64,000 bases of DNA from Bacillaceae bacterium JMAK1 (GCA_012970285.1 JIBW01000006.1:531796-595795); one strand, 5' to 3'; shown: positions 9,218 through 18,221, counted from the stretch's first letter. Numbers and translations: made by a program. The notes: a model not told the origin generated them from the sequence alone.

Positions 9218-9718
9218 TCATCCTCCTGTAACCTCAATTGTTAACTTCCGTACATCCTCCGGCAATTCTGATAACACGATGATCTCTTCATCTTCATATT
9301 GAAAGGTATGCTCATACATGTTGGAAGGCATGAGATTAATGGAATCAATCTCTCGAGTAGGACTCGGGACGATAAAATACCCATCGATCATTTCCATTTC
9401 CTCTTCTTCAGCATAAGGAATACCTGCACCAAAAGACTTTGTCCACGTTTCCTTCGGAACAATGATGTAGTTTTCATCAACCATAAAAATCTCTCGAATC
9501 GGTGTTTTCATAACAGAATGGATGTACTCATGATAAAACTGGGTACCCGGCGATACCTCATAGTTATAAAGCACTTCACCGGTTTCATTTGCAACGATTT
9601 GTAGCTTTGGTTCACGCTGAATTGTCATCATAGTCAGGACAATAATCAGACTAGAAAAAACGAGGAGAAGAGCTAGTAATCGCCCTCCTCGTTTGGAAAC
9701 CTTATTATTGATTTTCAT
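9218..9718 (-). CDS. DUF1850 protein of the TAXI-TRAP module
   Basis: 166-residue protein with one N-terminal membrane segment (about residues 13-33) and an extracytoplasmic domain containing FYHEYIHSVMKTPIREIF, typical of DUF1850. Genes of this family sit between TAXI receptors and fused TRAP permeases in many bacteria; their molecular role is not established. The start overlaps the end of the receptor gene by 14 bases and the stop abuts the permease start, so translation is probably coupled. The start at 9718 has no clear ribosome binding site, which fits coupling. Confidence 0.83.
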   Translation of the reverse strand: MKINNKVSKRGGRLLALLLVFSSLIIVLTMMTIQREPKLQIVANETGEVLYNYEVSPGTQFYHEYIHSVMKTPIREIFMVDENYIIVPKETWTKSFGAGIPYAEEEEMEMIDGYFIVPSPTREIDSINLMPSNMYEHTFQYEDEEIIVLSELPEDVRKLTIEVTGG

Positions 9719-10643
9719 CGTAGAACTGTTGAGCACCTGGGTGCAAATCAATCGACATTCCTTCAAGCGCAGTGTCTAAGCTAATGAAGCTACCTGCATT
9801 GTGTGCATTTGCGAAATTGTCTTCATTATCAAAAATCGCTGTCAAAACATCGTAAATGACTTCGTCGTCAAGGTCTGCTTGTGCAACGAGCATTGCTTGT
9901 ACCGCGAGGGTATTAACTGGTGCATCTAAGCCGTACGAGTCTTCAATTGTATACTCTGTATAGAACGGATACTCATCAAGAAGAGCTTGAGCGGCATCTG
10001 CTTCTACATCAACGAGTGTAATGTTTGCTTGTGCAGACAATGCTTCAATTGCCCCTGTTGGTGTACCTGCTACAATAATAGCTGCATCAATGTTGCCATC
10101 TTGCAAGCTGTCGGCTGCATCACCAAAGTCTTGGTATTCCACACTAAAGTCATCATATGACATACCGTGAGCGTCTAGAATTTGGCTTGCTACGACCTCT
10201 GTACCTGATCCAACGTCACCAACAGCAACACTCATTCCAGCTAAATCACTAACTGTCTCAATACCTGACGATTCAGTTGCAACAATTTGGATTACTTCTG
10301 GATAAAGAGTTGCAAGACCGAGAACACCTTCAACTGGCTCTTCGAAGAAATCGTTTCCACCTTGTTCTGCATAATAAGCCGTATCATTTTGCGAAAAGGC
10401 AATGTGACCGTTTCCATCTGCAATGTCGTTAATATTAACAACGGATGCACCTGTTGAGAAATGAGATGCATCATGACTATCCACATGGTCGTTAATCACT
10501 GTTGCTACTTGAGCACCAAGTGGGTAATAAGCCCCTTGTTCTCCACCCGTGAGGATTTCTAGTTCTTCTTCAAAGTCTCCACATGCCGCAAGTAATGCTA
10601 CAGACGCGCCAGCGACTAAAGTCGTACCAAATAACTTTTTCAC
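9705..10643 (-). CDS. TAXI-family TRAP solute-binding lipoprotein
   Basis: 312 residues with a lipoprotein signal peptide: KK at the N-terminus, hydrophobic core, and LAAC with the lipidated Cys21. The mature part opens with the ligand-binding region ILTGGEQGAYYPLG, characteristic of TAXI receptors. It captures the solute outside the membrane and hands it to the fused permease. I chose the GTG at 10643, seven bases after GGGGGT; upstream in-frame starts would put a charged tail before the signal peptide. First gene of the transporter part; a perfect dyad lies just upstream. Confidence 0.92.
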   Translation of the reverse strand: MKKLFGTTLVAGASVALLAACGDFEEELEILTGGEQGAYYPLGAQVATVINDHVDSHDASHFSTGASVVNINDIADGNGHIAFSQNDTAYYAEQGGNDFFEEPVEGVLGLATLYPEVIQIVATESSGIETVSDLAGMSVAVGDVGSGTEVVASQILDAHGMSYDDFSVEYQDFGDAADSLQDGNIDAAIIVAGTPTGAIEALSAQANITLVDVEADAAQALLDEYPFYTEYTIEDSYGLDAPVNTLAVQAMLVAQADLDDEVIYDVLTAIFDNEDNFANAHNAGSFISLDTALEGMSIDLHPGAQQFYDENQ

Positions 10644-10755
10644 AATAATGACCCCCATCATGTAGTAATTCGGAATTTTTTTATAAATAGATACAAATAG
10701 ATTCCTCATTAACCCTACCATGATCTTTATCTGCTTTTAATTAAGTATTTATTAT

Positions 10756-10782
10756 AGATTTATAATCCTTAATTATAAATCT
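10756..10782. promoter_or_regulatory. 27-bp perfect dyad, probable LysR operator
   Basis: AGATTTATAAT and its exact complement ATTATAAATCT flank a five-base centre. It lies between the LysR stop and the TAXI receptor start, has no GC stem or T-run, and carries T-N11-A type symmetry expected of LysR-family sites. A related sequence sharing TTAATTATAA lies upstream of the operon's first gene. Confidence 0.5.
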
Positions 10783-11708
10783 TAACTTGTTATACTCGAA
10801 AACTCATCTTTTGCAATGTCGACAACTTCTTTTGTGACTTGCGGGGTATAAGGAGTATCTTCCCAGATCATAGTTATTGAACTCATTAGTACCTGGTCTG
10901 AAAGTCTCACCGATGTAACCGAATCATTTCTAAGAAGTTGAACCATGTCTTCAGGCATAAGCGTCACACCTAAACCATGGCTGATTAACGTTTCAATCGT
11001 CATAATCTCAGGACCACTGCAAATCGTATTCGGCACAAAACCCGCTTGTAAACATGCTCTTTCCAATAAATAATACAGCTCTGGTGAGTTTTTCGGGTGG
11101 TAATGAATAAACGGTTCATCTTTTAATTGTTTTAAATCAAGTATGTTATCATTTGCAAAGCGATGGTCTTTTGAGACAACCGCCATTAATGGGTGTTGAC
11201 TTAACTCATATGTACTTAAATTTTCTTTATCTAGCTCGCTCGATTCGGGTGACATCCGCACGAAAGCGATATGGCTTTTTTGTTTTTTGATCGACTCAAT
11301 CGCCACTTTAGACGTCGTTTCATCTAAATAAAGTTCAGCATCTGCATTCGTCTCTCCCATTCGTTTCACGAGACTTGGCAACCAAAGGTTGGCAGCAGAC
11401 GGCACCGTAGAGATATGAATGATCGCTTGTGGTACTTTTTTGAGTGTTGAAATTTCTTCAATCGTGTTCTCTATTTTATTAAAGGAAGGCTTTAGATTTT
11501 CATAAAGAAAAGCGCCTTCGTCAGTTAAGGTTACACGCCTTGTCGTTCTTTTCAGTAACTTAAATCCTAACTCTTTCTCCAATGAAGAAATCTGCTGGCT
11601 GAGCCCAGGCTGACTGACATGCAAGTACCTGGACGCCTCACTGAAATTTAGCGTTCGAGCTACTTCAAGAAAATATCTAAATCCTAATAAGTTCATCCCC
11701 TCTATCAC
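10782..11708 (-). CDS. LysR-family transcriptional regulator
   Basis: 308 residues. The N-terminal winged helix-turn-helix (FRYFLEVARTLNFSEASRYL, then HVSQPGLSQQISSLEKELG) is classic LysR, followed by a periplasmic-binding-like effector domain from about residue 90. It probably controls the adjacent TAXI-TRAP genes and dehydrogenase in response to the imported compound. The GTG start overlaps the dehydrogenase stop as GTGA; an ATG four codons downstream (11696) is equally plausible and gives the more usual LysR N-terminus. Unusually for LysR genes it lies in the same direction as, and inside, the operon it may regulate. Confidence 0.92.
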   Translation of the reverse strand: MIEGMNLLGFRYFLEVARTLNFSEASRYLHVSQPGLSQQISSLEKELGFKLLKRTTRRVTLTDEGAFLYENLKPSFNKIENTIEEISTLKKVPQAIIHISTVPSAANLWLPSLVKRMGETNADAELYLDETTSKVAIESIKKQKSHIAFVRMSPESSELDKENLSTYELSQHPLMAVVSKDHRFANDNILDLKQLKDEPFIHYHPKNSPELYYLLERACLQAGFVPNTICSGPEIMTIETLISHGLGVTLMPEDMVQLLRNDSVTSVRLSDQVLMSSITMIWEDTPYTPQVTKEVVDIAKDEFSSITS

Positions 11709-12715
11709 CCTCTATAACGATATCTAGGCAAGCCCCCATCCATCATTGTTACAAGACCTACTTGCTCTTGCCATGCTAGAGACTTCCCTATATTAACGAT
11801 CATTGATGCTGTTGCCGTATCACCGAATATTCCGTTAGGAACAAGCAATTGCACATGATCATTCCCTTCAACAGAAATGGCATCTTGAGATTCTACACCG
11901 ATCGCCATCTTTAATTCGAGTTCGAGCGATATGCCTTCTTCTGTGACTGCACTCATCTTTTGAAGCTGCCCTGCAACATCTCCAATTTCCAGGTCAATCC
12001 AAGGAAGTGACAGTTGCTGCTCTAGTAAAACAGGTTGCAATGATGCGTCAATTTCTTGAATCGTTATTCCAAGACCTGCCGCCAACATTCGTAACGATTC
12101 TTCCAAGCCAACATGCCCAATCGCATTATCTTTTGCCAGTTCTTCAAATGCTTCAATCGTTTTGCCAATTCCGACTTTCTGTTGAAGAGGAACACGACGT
12201 TTGCTAGCATCAACATGACGTTTGATTTGAATGCGTGTAATCCCATCGGTTACAGTACTCGCAACAAGTGGAAGTGTATCCATAACAAAGCCAGGATTAA
12301 TACCAGTCCCAATGACTGCTTTTCCCTTACTCCGTGCATAATAATCGATCTCAGCACTAAGCTCTGGATAACGATGCCAAGGATAGAGAAGCTCTTCACA
12401 CGTGGATACGACATGAAAGCCGTGATCAAGAAGCTCTTTAATTTGGGGCCAAACTGAGGGAAGGTGCGAACCCGTAGCATGAACTGCAACTTTATGTTCG
12501 TAAGCACTTACAATTTCTTGTAATTTCGAAATATTAGCATGAATATGACGATTCGCAGGGGCTTCACTTACAAGTTCAGATAGTGGAAGATCTCGTTTTT
12601 GTGGGTCAAGATCGACACCACCAACAACCTCCATATGTTCTTCTAGACTGCACTTCTTAAGAATCTCTACTCCGATCGGACCTAATCCAAATGAAACAAC
12701 CGCAATCTTTGACAT
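11705..12715 (-). CDS. NAD(P)-dependent dehydrogenase, 2,4-diaminopentanoate dehydrogenase/DapB-like
   Basis: 336 residues with a Rossmann start (VVSFGLGPIGVEI) and a DapB-like C-terminal region; GTGINPGFVMDTLP is a hallmark of the diaminopentanoate dehydrogenase group. Family members carry out oxidative deamination of, or reduction at, an amine carbon with NAD(P). The position directly ahead of the LysR gene and the TAXI-TRAP genes suggests that it acts on the transported compound, perhaps an amino or diamino acid; this is inference. First gene of the run, with an AT-rich dyad upstream. Confidence 0.75.
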   Translation of the reverse strand: MSKIAVVSFGLGPIGVEILKKCSLEEHMEVVGGVDLDPQKRDLPLSELVSEAPANRHIHANISKLQEIVSAYEHKVAVHATGSHLPSVWPQIKELLDHGFHVVSTCEELLYPWHRYPELSAEIDYYARSKGKAVIGTGINPGFVMDTLPLVASTVTDGITRIQIKRHVDASKRRVPLQQKVGIGKTIEAFEELAKDNAIGHVGLEESLRMLAAGLGITIQEIDASLQPVLLEQQLSLPWIDLEIGDVAGQLQKMSAVTEEGISLELELKMAIGVESQDAISVEGNDHVQLLVPNGIFGDTATASMIVNIGKSLAWQEQVGLVTMMDGGLPRYRYRG

Positions 12716-12772
12716 CTAACAAACACCTCGTATTCTTTAAAGTAGTACGAGGATAGCATATATTAGCAATAA

Positions 12773-12795
12773 GTATAAATTACTATTAATTATAA
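12773..12795. promoter_or_regulatory. AT-rich imperfect dyad upstream of the dehydrogenase gene
   Basis: ATAAATTACTATTAATTATAA is an imperfect inverted repeat sharing the 10-mer TTAATTATAA with the perfect dyad at 10756-10782. It lies in the divergent region between the dehydrogenase and the MFS gene, so it is a candidate second LysR site. Confidence 0.35.
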
Positions 12796-12887
12796 CTCTA
12801 TAACAGAAATCATTTTCTTGCAAATGCTTACAAAACTACGAATGCTCATACTTTATTTGTTAGAATTTGTGAATGGGGGGTATTTTC

Positions 12888-14063
12888 ATGACAATTACGA
12901 GACGGGATCATATCATTTTCTTAGCATCCGTCTTTTGCTTTTGGCTCGCGACTTACATATACGTCCCGATCTTTAGTTTATATCTAGAACAGATTGCTTT
13001 TCCATATGCAGCAATTGGAATTATTCTTGGAAGTTATGGAATTTTGCAAGTTGCATTGCGCTTCCCGTTAGGGATTCTATCCGATCGACTACGATCGATT
13101 CGAAAAGGACTTTATGTAAGTGGATTTGTTATTGCTGCAATTAGTGGGTTAATTCTCGTCTTTTTTGATTCCTTCGTGATGGTGTTAATTGGTCGTTTGC
13201 TTTCAGGTGTTACCGCCGCAATGTGGGTGATGGCGACGATTCTATATGCGCAATATGTTCATCAAGATCAAGCAGGTAAAGCGATGGGAGCGATGCAGCT
13301 ATTCACTGTCCTTCCGCAATTTGCTAGCATGCTTACGGCAGGATTTCTTGTGGAATCTTTCGGTTGGCTCTCACCATTTTGGGTAGGCGTAATCGTGTCA
13401 CTAATTGGGCTTATTCTCTCATTGTTCGTCAAAGTTGTAGACCATGATGCTACTCAAATTCAAACACTTAATGTACATGAGTATTTCACCCGTACGCTCA
13501 AAACAAAGTCTCTATTTCCACTTGCAACTATCGCTCTTATTACACACGGTCTGATGTTTATTTCAATTTTTGGCTTCACACCAAATTACGCTGCCACACT
13601 TGGAATCAATGAACAACAAATGGTTCTTCTTATGACAGCTTTCTTTCTACCACATGCACTTTCTTCGTTAATGATAGCTACTATACAACTTACAAAAAAA
13701 GTAGAATTGACCATCGTCATGAGCAGCCTATTTCTAACTGCGGTTACTTTTCTTACCGTCCCGTTGTCTACGGGTCTACTTTCTATTAGCATCGTTCATG
13801 CCATCATTGGACTTGCATTAGGATTTGTATTACCAATTTGTTTGTCACAAGCAGCCACTCTGGCCCCTCCTTCAATGAAAACGACGATTATGGGGTTTTA
13901 TCAATCCTACTATGCAGCTGGGATTTTCTTAGGCCCTTGGTTGGCAGGACTCATTGCTGAACACTATTCATTATCAGCAGTCTTTATATTTGCGAGTCTT
14001 ACCGCATTTGCCGGAGGAATTCTTACCATTTATTTGGTCGTTCAGACAAAGAAAAACACGTGA
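12888..14063 (+). CDS. Major facilitator superfamily transporter
   Basis: 391 residues with about twelve hydrophobic segments. LRFPLGILSDRLRSIRKG between helices 2 and 3 matches the MFS loop motif (GxLaDrxGrrkxl). Probably a drug-type or small-metabolite exporter; substrate not readable. The ATG at 12888 lies seven bases after a run of six G; an upstream in-frame ATG precedes that site and was rejected. Divergent from the dehydrogenase/LysR/TRAP operon and sharing a 170-base intergenic region with it, so it could be part of the same regulon. Confidence 0.88.
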   Translation: MTITRRDHIIFLASVFCFWLATYIYVPIFSLYLEQIAFPYAAIGIILGSYGILQVALRFPLGILSDRLRSIRKGLYVSGFVIAAISGLILVFFDSFVMVLIGRLLSGVTAAMWVMATILYAQYVHQDQAGKAMGAMQLFTVLPQFASMLTAGFLVESFGWLSPFWVGVIVSLIGLILSLFVKVVDHDATQIQTLNVHEYFTRTLKTKSLFPLATIALITHGLMFISIFGFTPNYAATLGINEQQMVLLMTAFFLPHALSSLMIATIQLTKKVELTIVMSSLFLTAVTFLTVPLSTGLLSISIVHAIIGLALGFVLPICLSQAATLAPPSMKTTIMGFYQSYYAAGIFLGPWLAGLIAEHYSLSAVFIFASLTAFAGGILTIYLVVQTKKNT

Positions 14064-14080
14064 TTCAACAGAATCACGTG
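14048..14080 (-). terminator. Terminator overlapping the ends of the MFS and Rap genes
   Basis: CACGTGATTC AACA GAATCACGTG, followed on the minus strand by TTTTTCTTTG. It terminates the rap transcript and leaves no room for a phr gene behind it. Confidence 0.8.
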
Positions 14081-15159
14081 AGTGTTAATTGGGGGTGCAT
14101 CAATTTCAGATTCACTGTCTTCTTTAAGAAATACAGTGCATAGTTGAGTTCGCCAAGGTCTTCATAGTACCGTGATATGAAAACGGTCGTATCATAATAC
14201 ACACGCTCAAGACCAGGTACAGATAAGAGCTTAAGTCCTTCTTCCACATATATATGATCCTTATAATCATGCAACCCACGCAAAATTAAACAGATCGCAA
14301 GTAGGTTCTCATAATTGTTCGCTTTTGCCTCATATTCTGCATGGTTTAATAATAAACGAGCATGATGGTCTTGCTCCAAAAAGAAGTACGTTACAGCTAG
14401 TAGTATTTTCGATTGGACACCATCAATCGTTGTAGCGTACTCATCATCACTAATCGCGCGTTCAAAATACTTAAGAGCATCCTCATATTCCATAGCCTTC
14501 ATAGCGTGTAAACCTGAGACGGCTAATACTCTGGGCTTCAAGTCACCCAGATACTCTTCAACACGTAAAACCTCAGCGACTAACTCGCTTGCTCTCTGTG
14601 TCTCCCCTAGCCAGTTCTCTACATCAGATAAGTAAATCTTACAACTCGCTTGAGCACGCTCATAACCATACTGTTGCTCATATAGCGCTAACGCTTTTGT
14701 TAACTGAAGATGAGCTTCTCCATACAAATGGAGGGAATAGCAGGCACGTCCAAACCGAAAGAAAAACTCTGCACGTTCAGCCGGATCATCAATTTCATTT
14801 ATCATATCTTCTGCACTGGAGAAATATTTAAATGCATTTCGATAATCCTTACTCTCCATAAGTGATTCCGCATGAAGATAATACGAAAAAAAATCTAATA
14901 GACAATCCATTTCATCTGTTGGTTGAGGAGCATTGCTATAGTACGGAAGATTTAGCCAACGCTCATCGAGAAACTTATCGTGCTTAAAAGAAACAAGCTG
15001 ATAAAACGTAACGACCTTATGATCTGGGAGCATCTGCTCAAGCATTCCAGAAACTTTATCTTTCAACTGGACCGCCAGTTCACGATGATTGCGCTTTACC
15101 GCTTCATACCAGAGGTTAATTTCACCTCCAACCGTTGCCGGCGAATATTCATGCAACAT
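14074..15159 (-). CDS. Rap-family tetratricopeptide protein (orphan, no phr)
   Basis: 361 residues, the length of Bacillus Rap proteins. The N-terminal three-helix bundle has VGGEINLWYEAVKRNH and FYQLVSFKHDKFL, both typical of Rap; Gln54 falls where the catalytic Gln of RapH-type Spo0F phosphatases lies. TPR repeats fill the rest, including YFSSAEDMINEI and AHLQLTKALALYEQ. Rap proteins dephosphorylate Spo0F or bind response regulators and are inhibited by Phr peptides. The ATG at 15159 follows GGAGGG by seven bases. No phr reading frame follows: a terminator overlaps the stop. Confidence 0.85.
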   Translation of the reverse strand: MLHEYSPATVGGEINLWYEAVKRNHRELAVQLKDKVSGMLEQMLPDHKVVTFYQLVSFKHDKFLDERWLNLPYYSNAPQPTDEMDCLLDFFSYYLHAESLMESKDYRNAFKYFSSAEDMINEIDDPAERAEFFFRFGRACYSLHLYGEAHLQLTKALALYEQQYGYERAQASCKIYLSDVENWLGETQRASELVAEVLRVEEYLGDLKPRVLAVSGLHAMKAMEYEDALKYFERAISDDEYATTIDGVQSKILLAVTYFFLEQDHHARLLLNHAEYEAKANNYENLLAICLILRGLHDYKDHIYVEEGLKLLSVPGLERVYYDTTVFISRYYEDLGELNYALYFLKKTVNLKLMHPQLTLT

Positions 15160-15239
15160 TGATGTACCCTCCATGCCACAAATGTTTAGAATATTATAAC
15201 ACACAGAGAGTATACACCCGTATTAAAACCTCGATTTAT

Positions 15240-16526
15240 TTATTGCAATTGTTCGACATATCTTTTCAAAACTTTTACACCTGCTACACAATCTGCTAGC
15301 GATGTCCATTCTTCTGGGTGGTGACTGATCCCTTTCACGCTTCGTACAAAGATCATAGCCATCGGCATTTTTATGCCCATCAACATGGCATCATGACCCG
15401 CTCCACTTGGAATCTCGATCGATTTATAGCCTTCTGTTTCTATGACCGAATGCAGTCGATCTTTCGTTTCTTGTGATACTGGAACAGGCGCCACATTAAT
15501 CGTTTCTTCACACTCTAAAGACACATTCCATTCCTTAGCAATTATGCTAGCGGTCTCTTTAATTTCTTCAAACAACAAGTCTCTAGTCGGAGCTGTAATA
15601 TCTCTTACATCGACAACGAGTGTTACTTTACCCGGAATGACGTTCGCGCCATTCGGTTCAACCGTTAACTTCCCTACAGTTGCCACTGCTGTCTCACTAT
15701 GACGTATCGGTAAGGAGGCAACTGAATGGACGAGCTGAGACGCTGCCACGAGCGCATCTTGCCTTTGATTCATCGCTGTATTACCTGCGTGTCCTGCCAC
15801 TCCTGTGAATGTCATCTTCCAATACCTCGGTCCAGCAATACCCGAGACAACACCTACTGGGAGGTTGTGCTCTTCTAATACTTTCCCTTGTTCGATATGT
15901 AACTCAATGTAGTCACTTCCGATTGGGAACTCACGCTTTGCTTTTGTAAAGGTTTGTGCATCTAGTTGAATAGCTGATAACACTTCCTCAAATGAATTAC
16001 CATTGGCATCACGCAGTGTCATCTGTTGATCAAGATCTACAGCACCAGTCATCGCACGACTTCCTGTTAACCCACTGTTAAATCGACTACCTTCTTCATC
16101 AGTAAAAATAACGACTTCATATGAACGTTTCGGTATATACCCTTCCGTTGCCCAAGCTTCAACTACTTCCAAAGAAGATAGCACACCTAATGGACCGTCA
16201 AAATGCCCTCCGTTTGGAACACTATCAACGTGCGAACCACTAATTACAGGTGGTAACGATGAATCGCTTCCTTCTAATCTAGCAATGACATTGCCAGCCT
16301 CATCTGAGCGTACGGTCATTCCTGCATGTTCCATCCAGCCCATAACAAGTTTTTTTGCTAGCTTTTCCCCTTCTGAAAAGCCGACGCGATCACTCCCACC
16401 ATCAGCGGTTAAACCAATTGCTGCAATCTCACTCAGTCGTTTTGCAAGTCGTTCACCTCGAACACCGAGAGCATCTTGGCTCTCAGCGTATTCAGATAAT
16501 AAACGGTTATACAATTGCTCATACAT
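15240..16526 (-). CDS. M20-family Zn hydrolase (N-carbamoyl-L-amino acid hydrolase / allantoate amidohydrolase type)
   Basis: 428-residue binuclear metallohydrolase. Ligand motifs in order: SGSHVDSV (His), GHFDGPLGV (Asp), TDEEGSRF (Glu), HIEQG (His) and SHHPEE (His). The GxAGHAGNT dimer-domain motif and SGAGHDAM are typical of the carbamoylase/allantoate branch, which splits N-carbamoyl or ureido groups from amino acids or purine breakdown products. The ATG at 16526 is preceded by AGGGAG; a GTG one codon earlier is possible. It starts 41 bases after a ferredoxin gene, an uncommon partner. Confidence 0.9.
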   Translation of the reverse strand: MYEQLYNRLLSEYAESQDALGVRGERLAKRLSEIAAIGLTADGGSDRVGFSEGEKLAKKLVMGWMEHAGMTVRSDEAGNVIARLEGSDSSLPPVISGSHVDSVPNGGHFDGPLGVLSSLEVVEAWATEGYIPKRSYEVVIFTDEEGSRFNSGLTGSRAMTGAVDLDQQMTLRDANGNSFEEVLSAIQLDAQTFTKAKREFPIGSDYIELHIEQGKVLEEHNLPVGVVSGIAGPRYWKMTFTGVAGHAGNTAMNQRQDALVAASQLVHSVASLPIRHSETAVATVGKLTVEPNGANVIPGKVTLVVDVRDITAPTRDLLFEEIKETASIIAKEWNVSLECEETINVAPVPVSQETKDRLHSVIETEGYKSIEIPSGAGHDAMLMGIKMPMAMIFVRSVKGISHHPEEWTSLADCVAGVKVLKRYVEQLQ

Positions 16527-16567
16527 CACTATTTCAACTCCCTATATTCTTCGGTATTACCTCTAAG

Positions 16568-16891
16568 TCACTCTGTAGGACGTGGACCAGCATCTAGATC
16601 TTCGACACTCGCTAGACGGATGGGATTTACTGTTAAATCTGACTCGACCCTAATTTGGCAAGACAAACGAATGGCTTCATCGTCTACTCCTCTTCGCTTG
16701 CGAGCATCCATTTCAGGTTGCTCCATTAGCCCTGGATCACCACTAATAATTTCACAACGACATGTCGTGCATTTTGCGTTCCCACCGCAACGATGCAAAA
16801 TATCCACGCCGTTATCTTCTAGAGCCAATACTAACTTTGTTCCTGCTTCTACTTGAAAGCTCCCTTTATCTTTTACCGTAACTGTTGGCAA
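16568..16891 (-). CDS. [2Fe-2S] ferredoxin
   Basis: 107 residues with Cys35, Cys41, Cys44 and Cys78 in a C-x5-C-x2-C...C arrangement (HRCGGNAKCTTCRC, LSCQ), the adrenodoxin-like spacing. It carries electrons to an oxygenase, hydroxylase or dehydrogenase not visible here. TTG start nine bases after AAAGGGG; the ATG just upstream runs into a stop after two codons. It is the first gene of a pair with the M20 hydrolase. An extra Cys46 is present. Confidence 0.9.
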   Translation of the reverse strand: MPTVTVKDKGSFQVEAGTKLVLALEDNGVDILHRCGGNAKCTTCRCEIISGDPGLMEQPEMDARKRRGVDDEAIRLSCQIRVESDLTVNPIRLASVEDLDAGPRPTE

Positions 16892-16965
16892 TCAAATCAT
16901 CCCCTTTTTATGTATAGGAAAAATTCTATCATTAGATCAAAACATTGTATAACCGTTCTTTACCC

Positions 16966-17973
16966 TTATTGCTCTAATTTCATATCACCAAATTTAATTA
17001 AGCGCATCTTACGCATAAGTTCTGAAAGGAAAAATGCGAGCATAGCAGGTAATACAAAGTGAAACAGCAAAATGAGAATAAACACATCCATCGTGAATCC
17101 CATTGATGTTAATGTCATGATTTGTCCAACAAACCCACTCGTCCCCATCCCAGCACCTTCTGCATTGTTAATCATTCCAAAATATATGATAGCAATTGGT
17201 GCTAGCAGGACCCCTGTGACGGTTGGCGGCACTAAGATCCACGGGTTTTTAACGATGTTCGGTACTTGCAGCATTGATGTCCCGATTCCCATCGAAATGA
17301 GCCCGCTCGTTCGATTTTCACGAAAACTACTTACAGCAAAACCAATCATCTGTGCGCAACATCCGATCGTGGCAGCTCCAGCAGCCAGTCCATTTAAATC
17401 AATCATAATCGCAATTGCCGCACTTGAAATCGGTGCTGTAAGTGCCAACCCCATAAGCCCAGCCACGATCATACTCATAATTAATGGTTCCTGTTCTGTG
17501 GCCCAATTAATAAGACCGCCAAACTCTCGCATAGCCGAATCAATAGGAGGACCAATTAACACAGCCACTGTATACCCGACCGCTACTGTCACAAAAGGCG
17601 TAAGTAAAATATCGAACTTCGTTTCCTTGCTTACGATCTTCCCGCATTCTACCGCAAGAACTGAAGCTAAAAACGCCCCGGCAGGGCCTCCTAGTTCAAC
17701 ACCTGCTGCTCCACTAACAATCGCTGCAAACAATACGAGTGGCGGTGCACCAAGGCCATAAGCGACTGCAGCTCCAATTGCTGGACCTAACAGTCCCATC
17801 GCAAGCGTCCCCATATCAACGAGGAATTCAATGCCAAGTTGGTTTCCAAGCGTCTGGATGATCAACCCAATTAATAGTGACGCAAACAACCCAAGAGTCA
17901 TATAACTAAAAGCTGTAATAATGTACGTACGCCAAGAAAGGTCAATCCCTTTTCTTTTTAAAAACGCCCGCAT
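16966..17973 (-). CDS. PTS-IIC-like membrane protein (PTS_EIIC_2 family)
   Basis: 335-residue polytopic membrane protein rich in Gly/Ala helices, with LGAPPLVLFAAIVSGAAG and ELGGPAGAFLASVLAVECGK as in the PTS_EIIC_2 family. These stand alone without IIA or IIB domains, and their transport role is unproven. I chose the ATG at 17973 (AAGGAAG upstream), which gives MRAFLKRKGIDLSWRTY, the usual start of this family; a possible start 45 bases upstream has no ribosome binding site. A Rex/Fnr-like dyad lies about 80 bases upstream. Confidence 0.78.
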   Translation of the reverse strand: MRAFLKRKGIDLSWRTYIITAFSYMTLGLFASLLIGLIIQTLGNQLGIEFLVDMGTLAMGLLGPAIGAAVAYGLGAPPLVLFAAIVSGAAGVELGGPAGAFLASVLAVECGKIVSKETKFDILLTPFVTVAVGYTVAVLIGPPIDSAMREFGGLINWATEQEPLIMSMIVAGLMGLALTAPISSAAIAIMIDLNGLAAGAATIGCCAQMIGFAVSSFRENRTSGLISMGIGTSMLQVPNIVKNPWILVPPTVTGVLLAPIAIIYFGMINNAEGAGMGTSGFVGQIMTLTSMGFTMDVFILILLFHFVLPAMLAFFLSELMRKMRLIKFGDMKLEQ

Positions 17974-18049
17974 AATCTCATTACTTCCTTTCCAAATAGC
18001 TATTCTTTTCTCTATCATAACGAAAAGTTCAATAGACTATTATATAAAT

Positions 18050-18067
18050 TTGTTAAATATTTCACAA
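18050..18067. promoter_or_regulatory. Rex/Fnr-like dyad
   Basis: TTGTTAA ATAT TTCACAA differs by one base from a symmetrical TTGTGAA-N4-TTCACAA site, the form bound by Rex, and also by one base from an Fnr site (TGTGA-N6-TCACA). It is upstream of the PTS-IIC-like gene. Confidence 0.35.
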
Positions 18068-18221
18068 AGTAGCTAATTAATCGTCGGTCTATTCACTTAT
18101 GAGACGTGTACATTCATCACATACTACGAATTAGAAACGCATTAGTAAGCCTTAAACGACGATTCATAACGGTTTATCTGTTATGGTCTACACCATAAGC
18201 ATTAAACGAGGAGGCTACAAA

